Of a stretch of DNA of 64,000 bases, positions 49,601-61,175 are shown piece by piece. The position numbers were made by a program, and so were the translations under genes. This stretch comes from Trebouxia sp. TZW2008. Taxonomy: Eukaryota > Chlorophyta > Trebouxiophyceae > Trebouxiales > Trebouxiaceae. How positions within the stretch are numbered: position 1 is the first letter of the stretch; each line of letters opens with the position of its first letter. The stretch spans positions 434,001-498,000 of the forward strand of contig BDIU01000192.1 in the NCBI GenBank assembly GCA_002118135.1, in the 5' to 3' direction. The notes under the pieces are model-generated. The model was given only the letters and a program-made list of their open reading frames with translations. It made no database searches and was not told the DNA's origin.

Positions 49601-51502
49601 CTGCATTTGCAGAGGCTAGTATGAGCCAATCCCCCTTCTATACTATCTCACGTTGATCCTGAAGAAAGCTAAATCGTACAAATTTTCAGAGTTCACTGCC
49701 GCAAATCCTATGATTCTGCAATTCTTTCAACAACTGCTTCGTCCTGACACTGATGCTGCGTTTGCAGGGGCTTCTATGAGTTAGCGCCCTTGCTTGATTA
49801 CCTGACAATGATTCTGAAGACAGCCACAAACCGCACAGACTTTTCGGAGTACACTGCACACTACCTGGGACAGCTGAACACTACATATGTGCAGAGCAAC
49901 CCTGCAGTAGGTCCTCAAATTTTTGCCACGTTGAAGACCCCTTCTGTCTTTATTCCGGTGAGCTTTCTACTACAGTGTTACCAGCAAATCAAGCCATTAC
50001 ACAATGGGGTTTTGGCAAGTAGGACAAAAGCAAAAAAGATACCAGGGAATCACAGCTGCTGTGATTATCAACAAAAATGTCCTTGTGCTGAGGTATAGTG
50101 GGACTCAGAGGTAACACTAGAGTAAGTTGTCCTTACAACAAGGGCTTCCTGATGTTAAGTGCATCTTGAAGGGAGATTTTCTGTGATTCCATGTGGCTCT
50201 GTTCAGCACTCATGGGTAGCATCCTGAGTACAGCATGTGCTAGCCTTGCAGCAAAAAACTGACCAGGGACGTCATGTAATCTATGCCTTCAGCACACATC
50301 CCGGGCTGCCTCTTTAGGTAGAGGCTCCTAGAGGTGATGGCTCCTCACAGCGTGGACTCTTCGTTTTCCCCTTTTTTTCAGCACACATGCACAGCTCAAA
50401 GCGGCTTGTGCGTTGCACCCTGACCTGTGCATACCTAGTGCAGAAAGCACATTGCATCATGCGCAGTATGCTGCAGGTCCTGTCAATACAATGCTTCTGT
50501 CATAAAGCAGACTGCTGCTGCATGCAAAAAGAACAAATCAAATCTTTGTGTGGCTGCTGTTTGATGGACCAATGGCACTCCTGCTGTGATCAGCACCTGT
50601 ATGGATGCAGTTTGATCAACCAGTTGAGAACCCTCTTGTGATCAATTATTGTGCAATTGATCAGCCAATCAGCGACCCTTTTGTGGGTCTGACAGAGTCA
50701 CAGTGCATTAGGGCAGACGAGGAAGCCTCTCTTGCTGCCAATGCTAATGACAATGCTGGTCAGTTCACTGACCCTGCCTCAAGGCTGTTGCTGCCAGATG
50801 TCCAGAGGCCACTGATTATTCTCTGGGTGACTGCAGTTTGACGAGCCCATTGCTGACCCTTTCGTGGGTCTGACAGAGTCACAGTGCATTGTGGCAGCCA
50901 AGAACGCCTCTCTTGCTGCCAATGCAAATAACACCATCCCTGCCAATGTATGGAACTACTGTTCCAGTGGCGTCTGTAACTACACCATGACTAATGGGAC
51001 ATCCTTCACTTTTGTGAGCCCTTATGCTGGATCCCATACAAACTCCATCTGTCAGCTGGGCTATTCAACAGCTGTGGATAACAATGAGTATGTGGAGCCT
51101 GCTTACTTGACTGGCCTTGGGCAAGGCACTGCCGGTGAGAATATTCCTGTGTCTGTCTATGTGTCTGCTGTGATGTAATTGCCTGTCTGACAAGCACCTT
51201 GACACAGAATGCAAGCTGAGGAATGCACGCTGATCTGACTGCATTTATGCAGGCATGCTCAAGTGGAAATGGATCATGTATCAAAGCACCAAAAGCTTAT
51301 CTTGCACATGGAATGTGTTGCTCAATTGCCAAGACTGCATGTGCCTGCTGCAGGGCGCTTCCACCCAGACAGGCCAACAATCATCCCATCAACAGGAATC
51401 ATTCGCACTAGCAACAGCACCTTTGTGGGACAGTCTGAGTCTACAGGAGAAGTAGATACTCAGGAAGGCTTTCCATTTCAAGCAGGAGCATCTAATGCAT
51501 GA
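46640..51502 (+). CDS. Secreted, N-glycosylation-rich protein of unknown function
   Basis: Eight exons, 46640-46685, 46848-47147, 47522-47718, 48112-48232, 48905-49019, 49768-49957, 50837-51134 and 51354-51502, join in phase into 471 residues. The start MPIEKVLIAIFVGTSV followed by a short polar stretch is a good signal peptide, so the protein should enter the secretory pathway. At least a dozen N-x-S/T sequons are visible (for example NLT, NVS, NIT, NFS, NVT, NRT, NTT, NAS, NYT, NGT, NST). There are few cysteines. No transmembrane segment is evident after the signal. I do not recognise the family; a cell-wall or extracellular-matrix protein is a reasonable guess only. Copies of exons 3 to 8 lie in the adjoining introns and 3' flank. 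Confidence 0.72.
47773..50760 (+). repeat. Exon-fragment copies in secreted-protein introns
   Basis: Exon 3's end is copied at 47773-47862 and 47895-47950. Exon 4's end is copied at about 48340-48375, and exon 5's end at 49087-49147 (nearly identical, with the TTGTAAGC donor). Exon 6's start is copied at 49615-49705, and exon 7's start at about 50596-50645 and 50660-50760. All are in gene orientation. Confidence 0.85.
50288..50388 (+). mobile_element. Short retroposon insertion with 12-bp target duplication
   Basis: TTCAGCACACAT occurs at 50288-50299 and 50377-50388. The 77-bp body between them begins CCCGGGCTGCCTCT, keeps the AGAGGC stem partner, and ends TTCGTTTTCCCCTTTTTT. It lies inside intron 6 of the secreted-protein gene. 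Confidence 0.85.
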
Positions 51503-52110
51503 CCAGCAGTTCTACATTGTCCATTGGTGAAGTAGACATTCAGGAACGCTTGCCTTTTCAAGCAGCAGCATCCAATGCATGACAATCGAACATGTCAAAC
51601 AGGGTAAGTAGACAGTCAGGAAGACTTCCTCTTGCAGCAGGCACAGCCAACGCACAACAACTTTGAAAGTGCCAATGTCTGGAAACTGTGCAGGGTAGTG
51701 TACTTGATTGACAGAAGGATGTAGTATGTCAGGGAACGTTGGTGGGATAAGGCATGTTAATTCTGTCTCCACATGGCAACAGTTGCAACTGACGGGCCAA
51801 TTGCTTATGAGCAAAGTATAGTGTCGACGCATGCCTCACTGCTTGTGTCGCCTTGCTGGTGAACATTAGACTTGACCAATTTCTGTAGTTACTGTCTACA
51901 AAAACTTGTATTAACCAGGATAGAAGATCAATGCTTTGCAAGTTTTGTTCATTATCATCATGTTGCGCAGTGCCAATTGCAGAGTCAGCAGGGAAGCTGC
52001 TGACTAACAGCCCTTCATTCAATGTTTCGAAGTCAATAGAACTTGCATGTACCAATAGCGCAAGACACTGTCTTGGCGAGCGTCTGCAAAGCGTCGCTGA
52101 CATCAATGTC
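51503..52110. other. Spacer between secreted-protein gene and DBT
   Basis: About 600 bp. Apart from the two terminal-exon copies it shows nothing gene-like; it should contain the DBT promoter. Confidence 0.5.
51532..51658 (+). repeat. Two copies of the terminal exon end in 3' flank
   Basis: The last coding segment (AAGTAGATACTCAGGAAGGC to the GCATGA stop) is repeated at 51532-51581 and 51606-51658, just after the stop codon of the secreted-protein gene. The second copy is more decayed. Confidence 0.8.
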
Positions 52111-55100
52111 ATGAAGCGCGCACCGAGTCTGCTGCATCGTGCATTTCGAAACCAGCAACACGCAACTTGGTGGCAATTGTCTAGCACCTGTACTTCAGAA
52201 CGCCTTGCGTGTTCGAGCTCTGCGTATCTTGAGTGGCGTTCGCCGCTGCTCAAGCACTCGAGCAGTTCATCTTTGCCGCATCGCTCCTGCGCTGATGGCA
52301 GGCGCTCACACCATTCCTGCCTGATCTCTTCAGACCTACACACCAGCGCACAGCGCCAAGCGTCCAATGTCATTCAATTTCCACTTGCTCAGACTGGAGA
52401 GGGCATCAAAGAATGCGAACTGACTGAGTGGTTTGTCGAGGTGAATCTGATTGCAGAACACACCTGCATGCTGCACCCTCTACTTCCTCCGTGCTGCAAA
52501 TGACGAAGATCAAATTGCAGCAAGGGAGCCGTGTGGAGGAATTTGAGAAAATATGTGAGGTCCAGAGTGACAAAGCAGCTGTTGAGATCACCAGCAGATA
52601 TGCTGGGGTTATCAAGAAGCTGCATCACGTTCCTGGAGATCTTGTACAAGTATGAACAGCTGACTGGGCTCGAACTCTTGTCATTACTGACTGCATGCTG
52701 CACACGCTGCGCTCCTTTGTGCGATCATCAGTCACCAATCCCATCTTTGTGAGACTGGTAGCTGTTTGAGGCTTGATGTACTCCGCAAATCACAATCACA
52801 GTATTTCACGTCGACATTCTTCACTGTGCCTCAAGCTCTAGCAACTGCATGCAACAGGGAGCTTGCATTATGACTATTAGTCTGACCTGCTTTCAAAATT
52901 TCATAATGAATTCTCCTTGCACAAGGCGTGAGGCCACCTATTGCGTTCTTGACCTTTCGTGGTTATCTGCAGGTGGGATCACCCTTGGTTGATATAGAAG
53001 TCACTGAGGATACCGCAACTCAGGATGGAGATGCAGTACAGACAGAGGTGAGGTGACATCCTGCTTCCTTGGGCTTTGCAATGACATTGCTGGTTGTCAG
53101 CATGCTCAGCAATCAGTGACCCCATGCAAAAGCATCAAGACAACACACAGACATTGTCAGATTTGCCATCGCAAATTACACTGCCCAAGACATGGCATTG
53201 TAGCATGCTGTTCAGGGCACTTGTCAAATATACATTGTCAAGAGCATATGCCTTGTCTGCCTGTTCAAATGCAATGTATTACTCTCGTCAAGCCTGATTG
53301 ACCTGCCTTCAGAGCGCAGCGCAGCTCATGATCTGACTTTGCTCAAGCATGCATATTTTCACGGCAAGAATGTCACATCATCAGCCATCGCGTGGTTCTC
53401 CCAAACTTCTCTGCCATTGGCATTGTGTCCCGAATGCAGAGTGTTCCCCCACCCCCAACCCCCTCAGAGATTGACGCTGCCCCAGTGGCTAGTGTCAGGC
53501 AAAAGTCCCTGCCACGTTACAAGGTGTTTGCTTGGCTTTATGAGGCAGCGCTTGAATAGATTTGTGTTCTGTGCAGAGCGTCCCCTCACCCCCACCCCCC
53601 TCAGAGATTGACGCCGCCCCAGTGGCTAGTGTCAGGCAAAAGTCCCCGCCAGGTTATAAGGTGTTTGCTTCCCCAGCCACCAAGCATCTGGCCAAGGAAA
53701 ACAACATCAACTTGGCTTCAGTCACAGGCACTGGACCAGAGGGTCGCATCACTCGAGGTGAGAACTGTCACAGGGTTGATGCGGAGGGTTTCTGCCATGG
53801 TCCAAGCATGCATGCTGTCCTGTTCTGCTGATTTGCAAGCTGTTTGGGTTGCCTGACATGTGCTGGTCAATTTTGCAATTGGTAATTGTGGGTATGCTGG
53901 CTTGGTAAGTCAAGAGGAGTCTGATCTGGCGCATACATCGGCAGTGCCATAGCTTCAAGGCGTACACTGGCAGTGCTGAAGAGAGACATGCACAATTGCT
54001 GCTGCAGTTTCTGCTGTGACATGCTGTATGTGCAATTCCATCACTGTGCATATCATGAAGTGGGCAGGCATTACGTCCACCCGCCAGCTTGCCGCGCAAA
54101 ATTGATTGCATCAGGCAAGCCTGTGCATCTTTGGCAACACAGTAGAGCAGGAAAGCTCCTGTTTGAGCACTCTAGGCTGAAAGAGCAGCCCTTGAGGAGA
54201 ACTGACATGGTGAGAATGGCTAGCATTGTTCCTTGCACAGTCAACGGCGCAACTGCACCCACTCATGCAAGCTTCAAGGCCCAAACAGCTCTGAACAACA
54301 TCAGAATGATTGCGATGGTCGTACACACATTCAACAGTCTGCAACAGGACATCTGCTCAACTACATATCATTTTCACAAGCTCGTATGGTCCTCAACAAT
54401 CCTCAGCGCTTTCTGAGTAACTGCAGAGGATGTGCTGCTGGTGCTGGAGCAGCAAGCGCACTCTGCAGAGCAGGCCACTGAGGGCTCTTCAGATCAGCCC
54501 TCAGCGCCTACCTCCAGTAGTGAAGATCCAGCAACTGCCCCTGTCAGCCCCCTCAGGCCTCAACAGTCCAATGGTAAGAGCTTTCATTGCTGTCAAATCA
54601 TGAGTTTACTCCATCATCCTGCTTTCAGTACTCACCCTGCTGAATGAGGAGAGTAGAGTGAGTAGAGCAGAGTCAGTACCAAATACCCATATTCATGCAG
54701 CTTTAAAAGCAATAGCAGACACCCTTCCCTCCTGTAAAAGCCAATATACATTTATCTCCTCAAAATCAAGTACTATGCCAAGATGCTGCGGCAATCGGCA
54801 GTGAATTGGCACTATATACGAAATGTTATAACCATGAGCGGATTGGAAGCTCATGGGTCTGCACTTTTGTACGCTTTTGATTCTCATGCTCATCAGCTGA
54901 TATATTGCTCCAGGCAGCAGCATAGAGGCCCCTGCAAGCAAGAACGGAGCCAAACCCAGCAGCGGATTGCACTCACAATCCACTATCATACCTCTCAGAG
55001 GGTATAAGCGCGCTATGGTGAAGAGCATGGCGGCGGCAGGCCAGATTCCCCACTTTCATCTGTGTGATGAGCTGGATATGCAAGCCATGATGAAACTGCG

Positions 55101-56917
55101 CAACAGGCTCAGGGATGACTCAGTGCTGCAAGGAGTGCACCTGACTTTCCTTCCTGTCATGATCAAGGTATGGTCAAGAGGATCATATGCAGGTTGTCAA
55201 GTTCGGTCTTGATTGCATCAACATACTTAAACTTGGTCAAGTCCTGTGACACACAATCAGACTTGTCGCTTGGTCAAAATGAGAGATGACCAACCGACCA
55301 GATGCCTCACTTTCATCTGTGTGACGAGCTGGATATGCAAGCCATGATGAAACTGCGTAACAGCCTCAGGGATGACTCAGTGCTCCAAGGTCTGCGCCTC
55401 ACCTTCCTTCCTGTCACGATCAAGGTATAGTCAAATGTGATGACTGATGAGTGTGAAACATGTGTATGACTCAGTGCTGCAGGGAGTGCACCTCACCTTC
55501 CTTCCTGTTATGATCAAGGTACCTATTTTGCTGGCAATCACTGAGTGCAGAAAATCTGCATGACTCAGCAATGAAAGCCTGGGGCTGTGTTGAGAATAAT
55601 GCCAATGCCTTCTTCAAACAATTCATACTATTTTGTTGTTGGCAATCGTTTGCAGTGCATGCAGTATTTGTGCCACTAATGGTAAAATTGCTGCTGTAAA
55701 GATTCCAGGTCTGATCTTCAACCCATTAGACCGACTGATAAGGCACATGCACAAAGCATTGACTGGGTGCATCCACCAGGAAGCTGCGTCAGCTGGGCGG
55801 ATTTCCTTGCTACTGTACTTCTTGTATGTCTCAACCATCAGAAAGCGAGGGCTTGAAAGAATGAAAAGCAAAAGGCCTTTTTCTTGTTTGCAGGCATTGT
55901 CAGTGGCGCTAGAGGAGTTCCCAATAGTCAACAGCAGCCTGAACGACAAGGCAGATGCATTGCTGCAGCACGCCTCCCACAACATAGGAGTAGCCATGGC
56001 AACCCCCTCGGGGTTGGTGGTCCCCAACCTCAAGGATGTGCAGAAACGCAATGTGGCAAGCATTGCTGCTGAGCTTGTGAGGCTGCAGAAGGATGCAGCG
56101 ATAGGCAGGGTGAATCAGTCAGACGTCACAGGAGGCACCATCAGCATCTCAAACATTGGTAAGGTGATTGTTGGACCTACTGCTTGACTGGTTGAGAAGG
56201 TTTGGTAAGGTTCACTTGCTCTATAACATTGATTGAAAAGGCACAGAATGCGATAGGCAGGTTGAACCAGTCTGACGTCACTAGAGGCACCATCAGTATC
56301 TCTATATTGGTGAGACTGCAAATGTACTTATTGCATGAGTGCTTGAGAAGTTTGATAAAATTCACTTCCTCTATGGCATTGATTTGAAAGACGCAGAAGT
56401 TGACGCGTTCAGAAGCTTGCTCTACTTTGAGTGACACCGAGTCTCCTGGCTTGAAACGTCTGCTGTGTGTGACGGCATTGTCAGATAGCAAGCACCTATA
56501 TGCTTTCCACATAAAAGCTACTTCCACCATATTAGCATGAGGCAGGGTTGAACATCAGCCCATCTGACACAACAGGAGGAGAAGTTTGCCAGGCTTTGCT
56601 TTCTGGAGCCTTAGCATAGGGTGATGTGAGGCTAGGAACAGCACATTACAAGCTTGCGCTGGTTTGATGCAGGCACAATCGGTGGGACATACGCCACCCC
56701 TCTTGTCAACCCCCCTGAAGTGGCCATTGTGGCCTTGGGCAAAGTCAGGTATCTGCCAAGATTTGCACCAGATGGAGAAGTCGAAAAGGCAGCTCTATTG
56801 AACATCAGCTGGGGTGCGGATCACAGGGTGCTCGATGGTGCAACTTTGGCTGAGTTCAGCAACAAATGGAAGCAATACATTGAGCAGCCGGACAGACTGC
56901 TGCTGCGCCTGACATGA
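52111..56917 (+). CDS. DBT: Branched-chain alpha-keto acid dehydrogenase E2 (mitochondrial)
   Basis: Eight exons, 52111-52440, 52521-52649, 52973-53047, 53577-53757, 54427-54573, 55001-55167, 55894-56158 and 56673-56917, give 512 residues in one frame. An Arg/Ser-rich mitochondrial leader precedes a lipoyl domain (TGEGIKECELTEWFVE, ICEVQSDKAAVEITSRY, lipoyl Lys about 128). Next come the E3-binding domain (FASPATKHLAKENNINL, TGTGPEGRI), a Ser/Pro/Gln linker, and the acyltransferase core (YKRAMVKSMAAAGQIPHF, ISNIGTIGGTYATP, ADHRVLDG with His482 and Asp486). The CEVQSDKA and TSRY wording is specific to the branched-chain complex rather than pyruvate or 2-oxoglutarate E2. It transfers branched acyl groups to CoA in Leu/Ile/Val breakdown. 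Exon 6 uses the second of two close AG sites. Confidence 0.94.
53440..53523 (+). repeat. In-frame copy of DBT exon 4 start
   Basis: An 84-bp segment with a GCAG acceptor and an AAG|GTGTTT donor encodes SEIDAAPVASVRQKS, as in exon 4 (53577). Both of its ends are phase 0. Confidence 0.85.
55299..56315 (+). repeat. Copies of DBT exon 6 and exon 7 ends
   Basis: The exon 6 3' part (PHFHLCDELDMQAMMKLR to the ATCAAGGT donor) is copied at about 55305-55425 and, shorter, at 55467-55520. The exon 7 end (GCGATAGGCAGG to ATTGGTGAG) is copied at 56240-56315. All follow their functional exons. Confidence 0.9.
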
Positions 56918-57458
56918 AGGGTGTCAGATCACTTGCATCTGCAGGCTAAAGATGCTGTGCATGGCGTAGATGACAGCAAGTATCAATGTGCATCTGACTG
57001 ACAAAGAGCTTGACAGGTTGTATAAGCATGCTGTATGGCGGCATGGTGCATCTGGCTTACAGTTCGTCAGCTCGACCTGTCCACTATAAATTTCATTGTG
57101 TAGTCAAGCACTGCAAACGCAGAACGTTAAGACAAAGTCGTTGCAAACGTCATTCTCTGCACCCTGCCCTGCTGAAATGACACGAAGCAAGCACTTACGC
57201 TCAATTAACATTGGACCTCTAGCTACAGCACACATTGAAAAGGACAATGCCATCAGCATGAATGGAGACAGCACTGCAGTGCTTGTTGCAAGCTTGCAGA
57301 TGGTGCCTGCTGTATAGCATCTCAACCCAGCTATCCGACATGACGACAACTAGCTGTCAGTGCAAGACTTGCACTGATGATGTTGCATGCAGCAGCAGAT
57401 ACAATGCATGCGCAGCAGCATCCATGCATAGTGTCAAATGTCAGTACAAGCTGATTGA
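56918..57458. other. Spacer between convergent DBT and F1 delta genes
   Basis: 540 bp of 3' flanking sequence for both genes. I see no further gene or clear repeat. Confidence 0.5.
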
Positions 57459-58222
57459 TCAGATGGCAGCATTCATGGCTGAGTAAACCTCTACTCCTAT
57501 TTGTGCAGCTGCAATTTCATAGTCATCTGATTTGCCACCTCCCTGAAGCTGTGCAAGCTTGGCTGTGTATTCTTGCAGTCCAGCTCTGACTGCATCTGTG
57601 TCAAACTCATCAAGCTTGAACGCCTCCACAGCCACAACATCTGTTGTTGAGTCGGCATGTACAAACGCATAGCCACTGCTGACAAAATATTTCTCTATAT
57701 CTTTGTCCATCTCATTGTGGACGGTGATTACACCAGGGCGAAGCTGTGCAACTGTTGCTACGTGACCAGGCATGGCACCAAAATCTCCTGTGACCGCTGG
57801 CAGCAAGACCAAGTCCACCTACAGGGCAATGCTCGCCATAAGAAGGCATGCAAAAGTGCTTAATCGCATGTCCTGCGTGCGTGATGTCAGAGATGCTTGG
57901 TACGCGTGCAGCATCACATGATTGTCTCGTCCTGCACGTGCATCACCTTTTTGCCCTTCGCAATCTGCTCGTGGGGAAGGTAAAAGTTGAAGGTCAACTT
58001 GTCAGGAACACTTGAAGGAGCGTCCTTAACTTCTTTCTGCTCCTTCGGTAGAAAGTCTGTTGGAAAGCTTGGCTTCGCCATTGTGCTGGGCACAAACTTG
58101 ACGAACTTGTCACTGAAAGCCTTTGGAAGAGCCTCATCGTCTTGACGGGCGATCGCTGAGGTGCTGATGCTTCGTAGTGCTAGAGTACGTCGCGACAATC
58201 CGCGCGCCGCTTGCCGCAGCAT
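57459..58222 (-). CDS. ATP5F1D: Mitochondrial F1-ATPase delta subunit
   Basis: Two exons, 58222-57947 and 57818-57459, give 211 residues (phase 0 junction, GTGATG donor, GTAG acceptor). MLRQAARGLSRRTLALRSI is a typical mitochondrial presequence. KLTFNFYLPHEQI, then LVLLPAVTGDFGAMPGHV and QLRPGVITVH, form the beta-sandwich domain of the bacterial-epsilon type subunit. The C-terminal helical part carries EYTAKLAQLQGG. It belongs to the central stalk of the F1 rotor, next to gamma and epsilon. The roughly 65-residue extension between presequence and beta domain (with KFVKFVPSTMAKPSFPTDFL) is plausible for an algal or plant protein. It is divergent from the acid phosphatase-like gene, with 575 bp between starts. 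Confidence 0.92.
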
Positions 58223-58797
58223 CTTGGTGTGCTGCTTGATTGTTCGGCACGATTCTGGATTCGGTAGCGCAGCGATGGCAGAGGGCAAAGGGTTGTCAAC
58301 TATTGTGCCTGAGCCCGGCTGCAACTAGTATTCTTCTTCAGGCTGGGTCTTCCTGCAAAAGGCTTCGTTGCTTTACCTTGCCTTGTGAGCGAATGCTGTA
58401 CATGGAGAGTGAAATCTCATTTATACAAGCCTCTAAATCCCTTGTTAACAGCCGTAGTATTAACCTTTAGCGATTTGATGATGATGGCCATGGCACAAAA
58501 CCATTGACCTCATGAACATTGGATGGCAAAAGTCAGTCCGCCACACAGCTATGCATGATGCATGTATGTTATGATGCATGCATGTATGATTTGTTTGATT
58601 GCACATGTCGTAATGCCAGCATCTTTCGTAGAGCAACAATACGCATGCAAGCAGCATATGCTGTGCATGCTGCATGGTCTGATCTTATGTAAACCCACTG
58701 CGCCGCACTTGGTACTAGTGTTTTGCTGCGCAAGCCTATGCGCGCAAGCGCATTCTGACTCGATCGTTCTGATACAAGCGTTGTGTCACCGTAGTTC
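58223..58797. promoter_or_regulatory. Divergent upstream region, F1 delta and phosphatase genes
   Basis: 575 bp between two start codons on opposite strands, so both promoters should lie here. It includes ATGCATGCATG-type short repeats near 58552-58585. No defined motif is called. Confidence 0.45.
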
Positions 58798-60713
58798 ATG
58801 ACTGACGAGGAAAACACCGTGAAGGGGTCCTTGCAACTAGAGGCCACGGAGCCCTTGTTGTCTCGCGGAGAAAGGATACGTGAAGTTATCTGTGGCCAGA
58901 ATGGGTTGCTGGCTTGGGCCTGCTTCAGCACATTCCTGGCATTCGTATTTGGAGCAACACTGGTCAGAACAGAGCCAGATCTTGCTGCATCACAGCATGT
59001 CATGTCAAATGCGAAGCAATGAAACGCCGTTTTGAATGTCTGCGGCTGCCAGGCTGCCAGATTGCTCCAGCAATTGGTGTATTGCAGGCCATGGTGTTCT
59101 TTAGCGAGAAGCGGTTTGCTCAGCCAAATTGTCTGTATGCTCTTGGCGGTGGTGAAGTTGTAGATGGCAGCTTCCCAGAGCCACGTATACTGTCTGCATC
59201 CTGTCGAACAGAGTACAGGCAATATTTTGTGCGTAAGCATAGCTTTCATGCTTGCAAACAAGCCTGCATGTACAACATTGATTTGCTCAAAATAATGTTT
59301 GCTCCAGGCTGGACAGTATCAGAGGGACGTCCAGACAGCCATCAATGCAGCTGGAATGTACTTTGACAGCATAAGAGATGTGAATCGATCCCAAATTATT
59401 GTCTTTGACATTGATGAGACCGCATTGTCCAATCTACCGGTAAGCCATGACATGCACGCTCCTGTGGCATTTAGTGCACTGCGCTGTGTGAGTATATGCA
59501 CAAGCTGCATCACACAATCCTCCGCAGCTTTTGCTGACTATACTCAACATCAATCTTCTGACCAAGGGCATGGTACCACGGCAAGGAAGTCGCATGCATA
59601 GCAAAGGTCAAATGCAGCCATGCAGCATCTGCCAAAGCTTGCAACAGCGTTGTCGTTCACAACCAGGCAGCACTCACAGGCTGCTTGTACCCAAAATAGC
59701 TACACTGATGCTGCTTGATAGCATAGTTGAGTACGTTTAGATTACTACATATCTACAGATAATCATGTAGATGCAGATGCAAGCAAAGAGACAGATGCGT
59801 CTTTCATTCCGCAACCAGTGTTGTGTGTGATGGCAGGAATGGCAGGATCATCAGCTAGCTGGCAAGGCTGAGACTGATCTTGCAAGAAGGTAGCTCTCTG
59901 TCCTTGACATGCTCCAGCAGCCTGCAGTCGTTTGCTATGTCAATCATTGTCTTCAGCATTACCATTATCGGTGCCAGCATCATCATCTGCACTGTCATCA
60001 TTGCTGTTGTTGCTCCTATCACGGTCTTAGTTTAAAACATCGGCATGATGGTAAACACACATGTGGTGCAGGGCGTGGCAGGAAGAAGGCAATGCACCTG
60101 CGCTGTTGCCAACAAGGTCACTGTATCTTGCCCTGTATCAGCAGGGCTATACAGTCACTTTCATTACTGGCAGGTGAGCTTTTGTCTCGTGTCATGTCTA
60201 CTGCAAGATATTGTTTGGCCCAATGCGCATTGTAGAGCATCAGCCTGTGACGCATGATTTGGTGGCTGCGCATGGCACTGCAAGCAGAACTTGCATGCAA
60301 GCTGTCCAGTCCTGAAGCTGAGGTTTGAATGCAGAATTGCACTTCATATGCTTCACATTAACTTCTCAAGCTCATGACAGCAAGATAGCCTTCACTAGAT
60401 GTCATTGCACTGCAGGCACGACACTGGCAACAATCGCCAGGCCACAGCAAGCAACCTAGAAGCCGCAGGCTACGGTACAGAATGCAGTGATCCCAATGCA
60501 AGCTCCAGCAGAGCATGCTATTTGCAATTGGACATGCGTGATGAGGATGACACTCGCTTGGCGTCTGTGTACAAACCAGACAGGAGAGCCAGATTGGAGT
60601 CACAAGGCTATGTTATAGCCGGCAGCTTTGGGGATCAGTGGTCGGATTTGGCTGGCACTTCACCTGCTGTAGCTTCATTCAAGCTGCCCAACCCCATGTA
60701 CTACATCCTTTAG
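58798..60713 (+). CDS. HAD acid phosphatase (class B/VSP-like), membrane-anchored
   Basis: Six exons, 58798-58962, 59088-59228, 59308-59439, 59837-59889, 60072-60173 and 60416-60713, join in phase into 296 residues. A 35-residue cytosolic N-terminus precedes one hydrophobic segment (LLAWACFSTFLAFVFGATL), suggesting a type II signal anchor. AGQYQRDVQTAINAA and the HAD motif I VFDIDETALSN (nucleophile Asp about 136, second Asp 138) follow. YTVTFITGR is motif II, and GSFGDQWSDLAG is the motif IV region, with the family-typical ending FKLPNPMYYIL. This is the plant acid phosphatase / vegetative-storage-protein HAD group, acting on phosphomonoesters in the secretory pathway or vacuole. The exon 2 donor (TTTT|GTGCGT) is the least certain junction. 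Confidence 0.85.
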
Positions 60714-61175
60714 GGGAAAGGCCTTTGTGGCGTTGCGTTGCTGATAGCCAATTTGGCTCTGTACTATTGGAATACGATCTGAGGACCGCCCTGAGCTTGA
60801 CGAATCTTTGCGTGAGCCAGACACAAGCATCACTGCACAGAGTCATCTTGCTCAAGGTACAGTGAACTGTTAGACACATTTCAGCAGAAATGCTAAATAT
60901 AAGGGCATGTAGCCTCAAATGCTGTCTTGCAACGCTCGTTTGCTCTGGGCTTCATCTACTCCCTGCATATCACATTTTCACATTTCGCTGCGTGAACACC
61001 GTTCTGTGCCCCAGGACTGACTGAACACTTTAAGAAAAACTGCACTTTGTGACACACTTGATTTCATGACCCAGGTCTGGTGACAATTCATCCGTGCCTG
61101 TATGGCCCAGAGCAAGAAGTGAGCAAAGCATGGCCTTCGCGAACACATCGCAGATCTAGTAGACGCCTGTTGAGC
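60714..61175. other. Spacer between phosphatase-like gene and CFAP44
   Basis: 460 bp. No gene-like sequence; it should include the CFAP44 promoter. Confidence 0.5.

Noticed and set aside
59835..59889. Possible decayed copy of the phosphatase exon at 60072
   Set aside because: The GGCAGGAATGGCAGG similarity is slight, and the segment fits as a real 53-bp exon (phase 0 in, phase 2 out).
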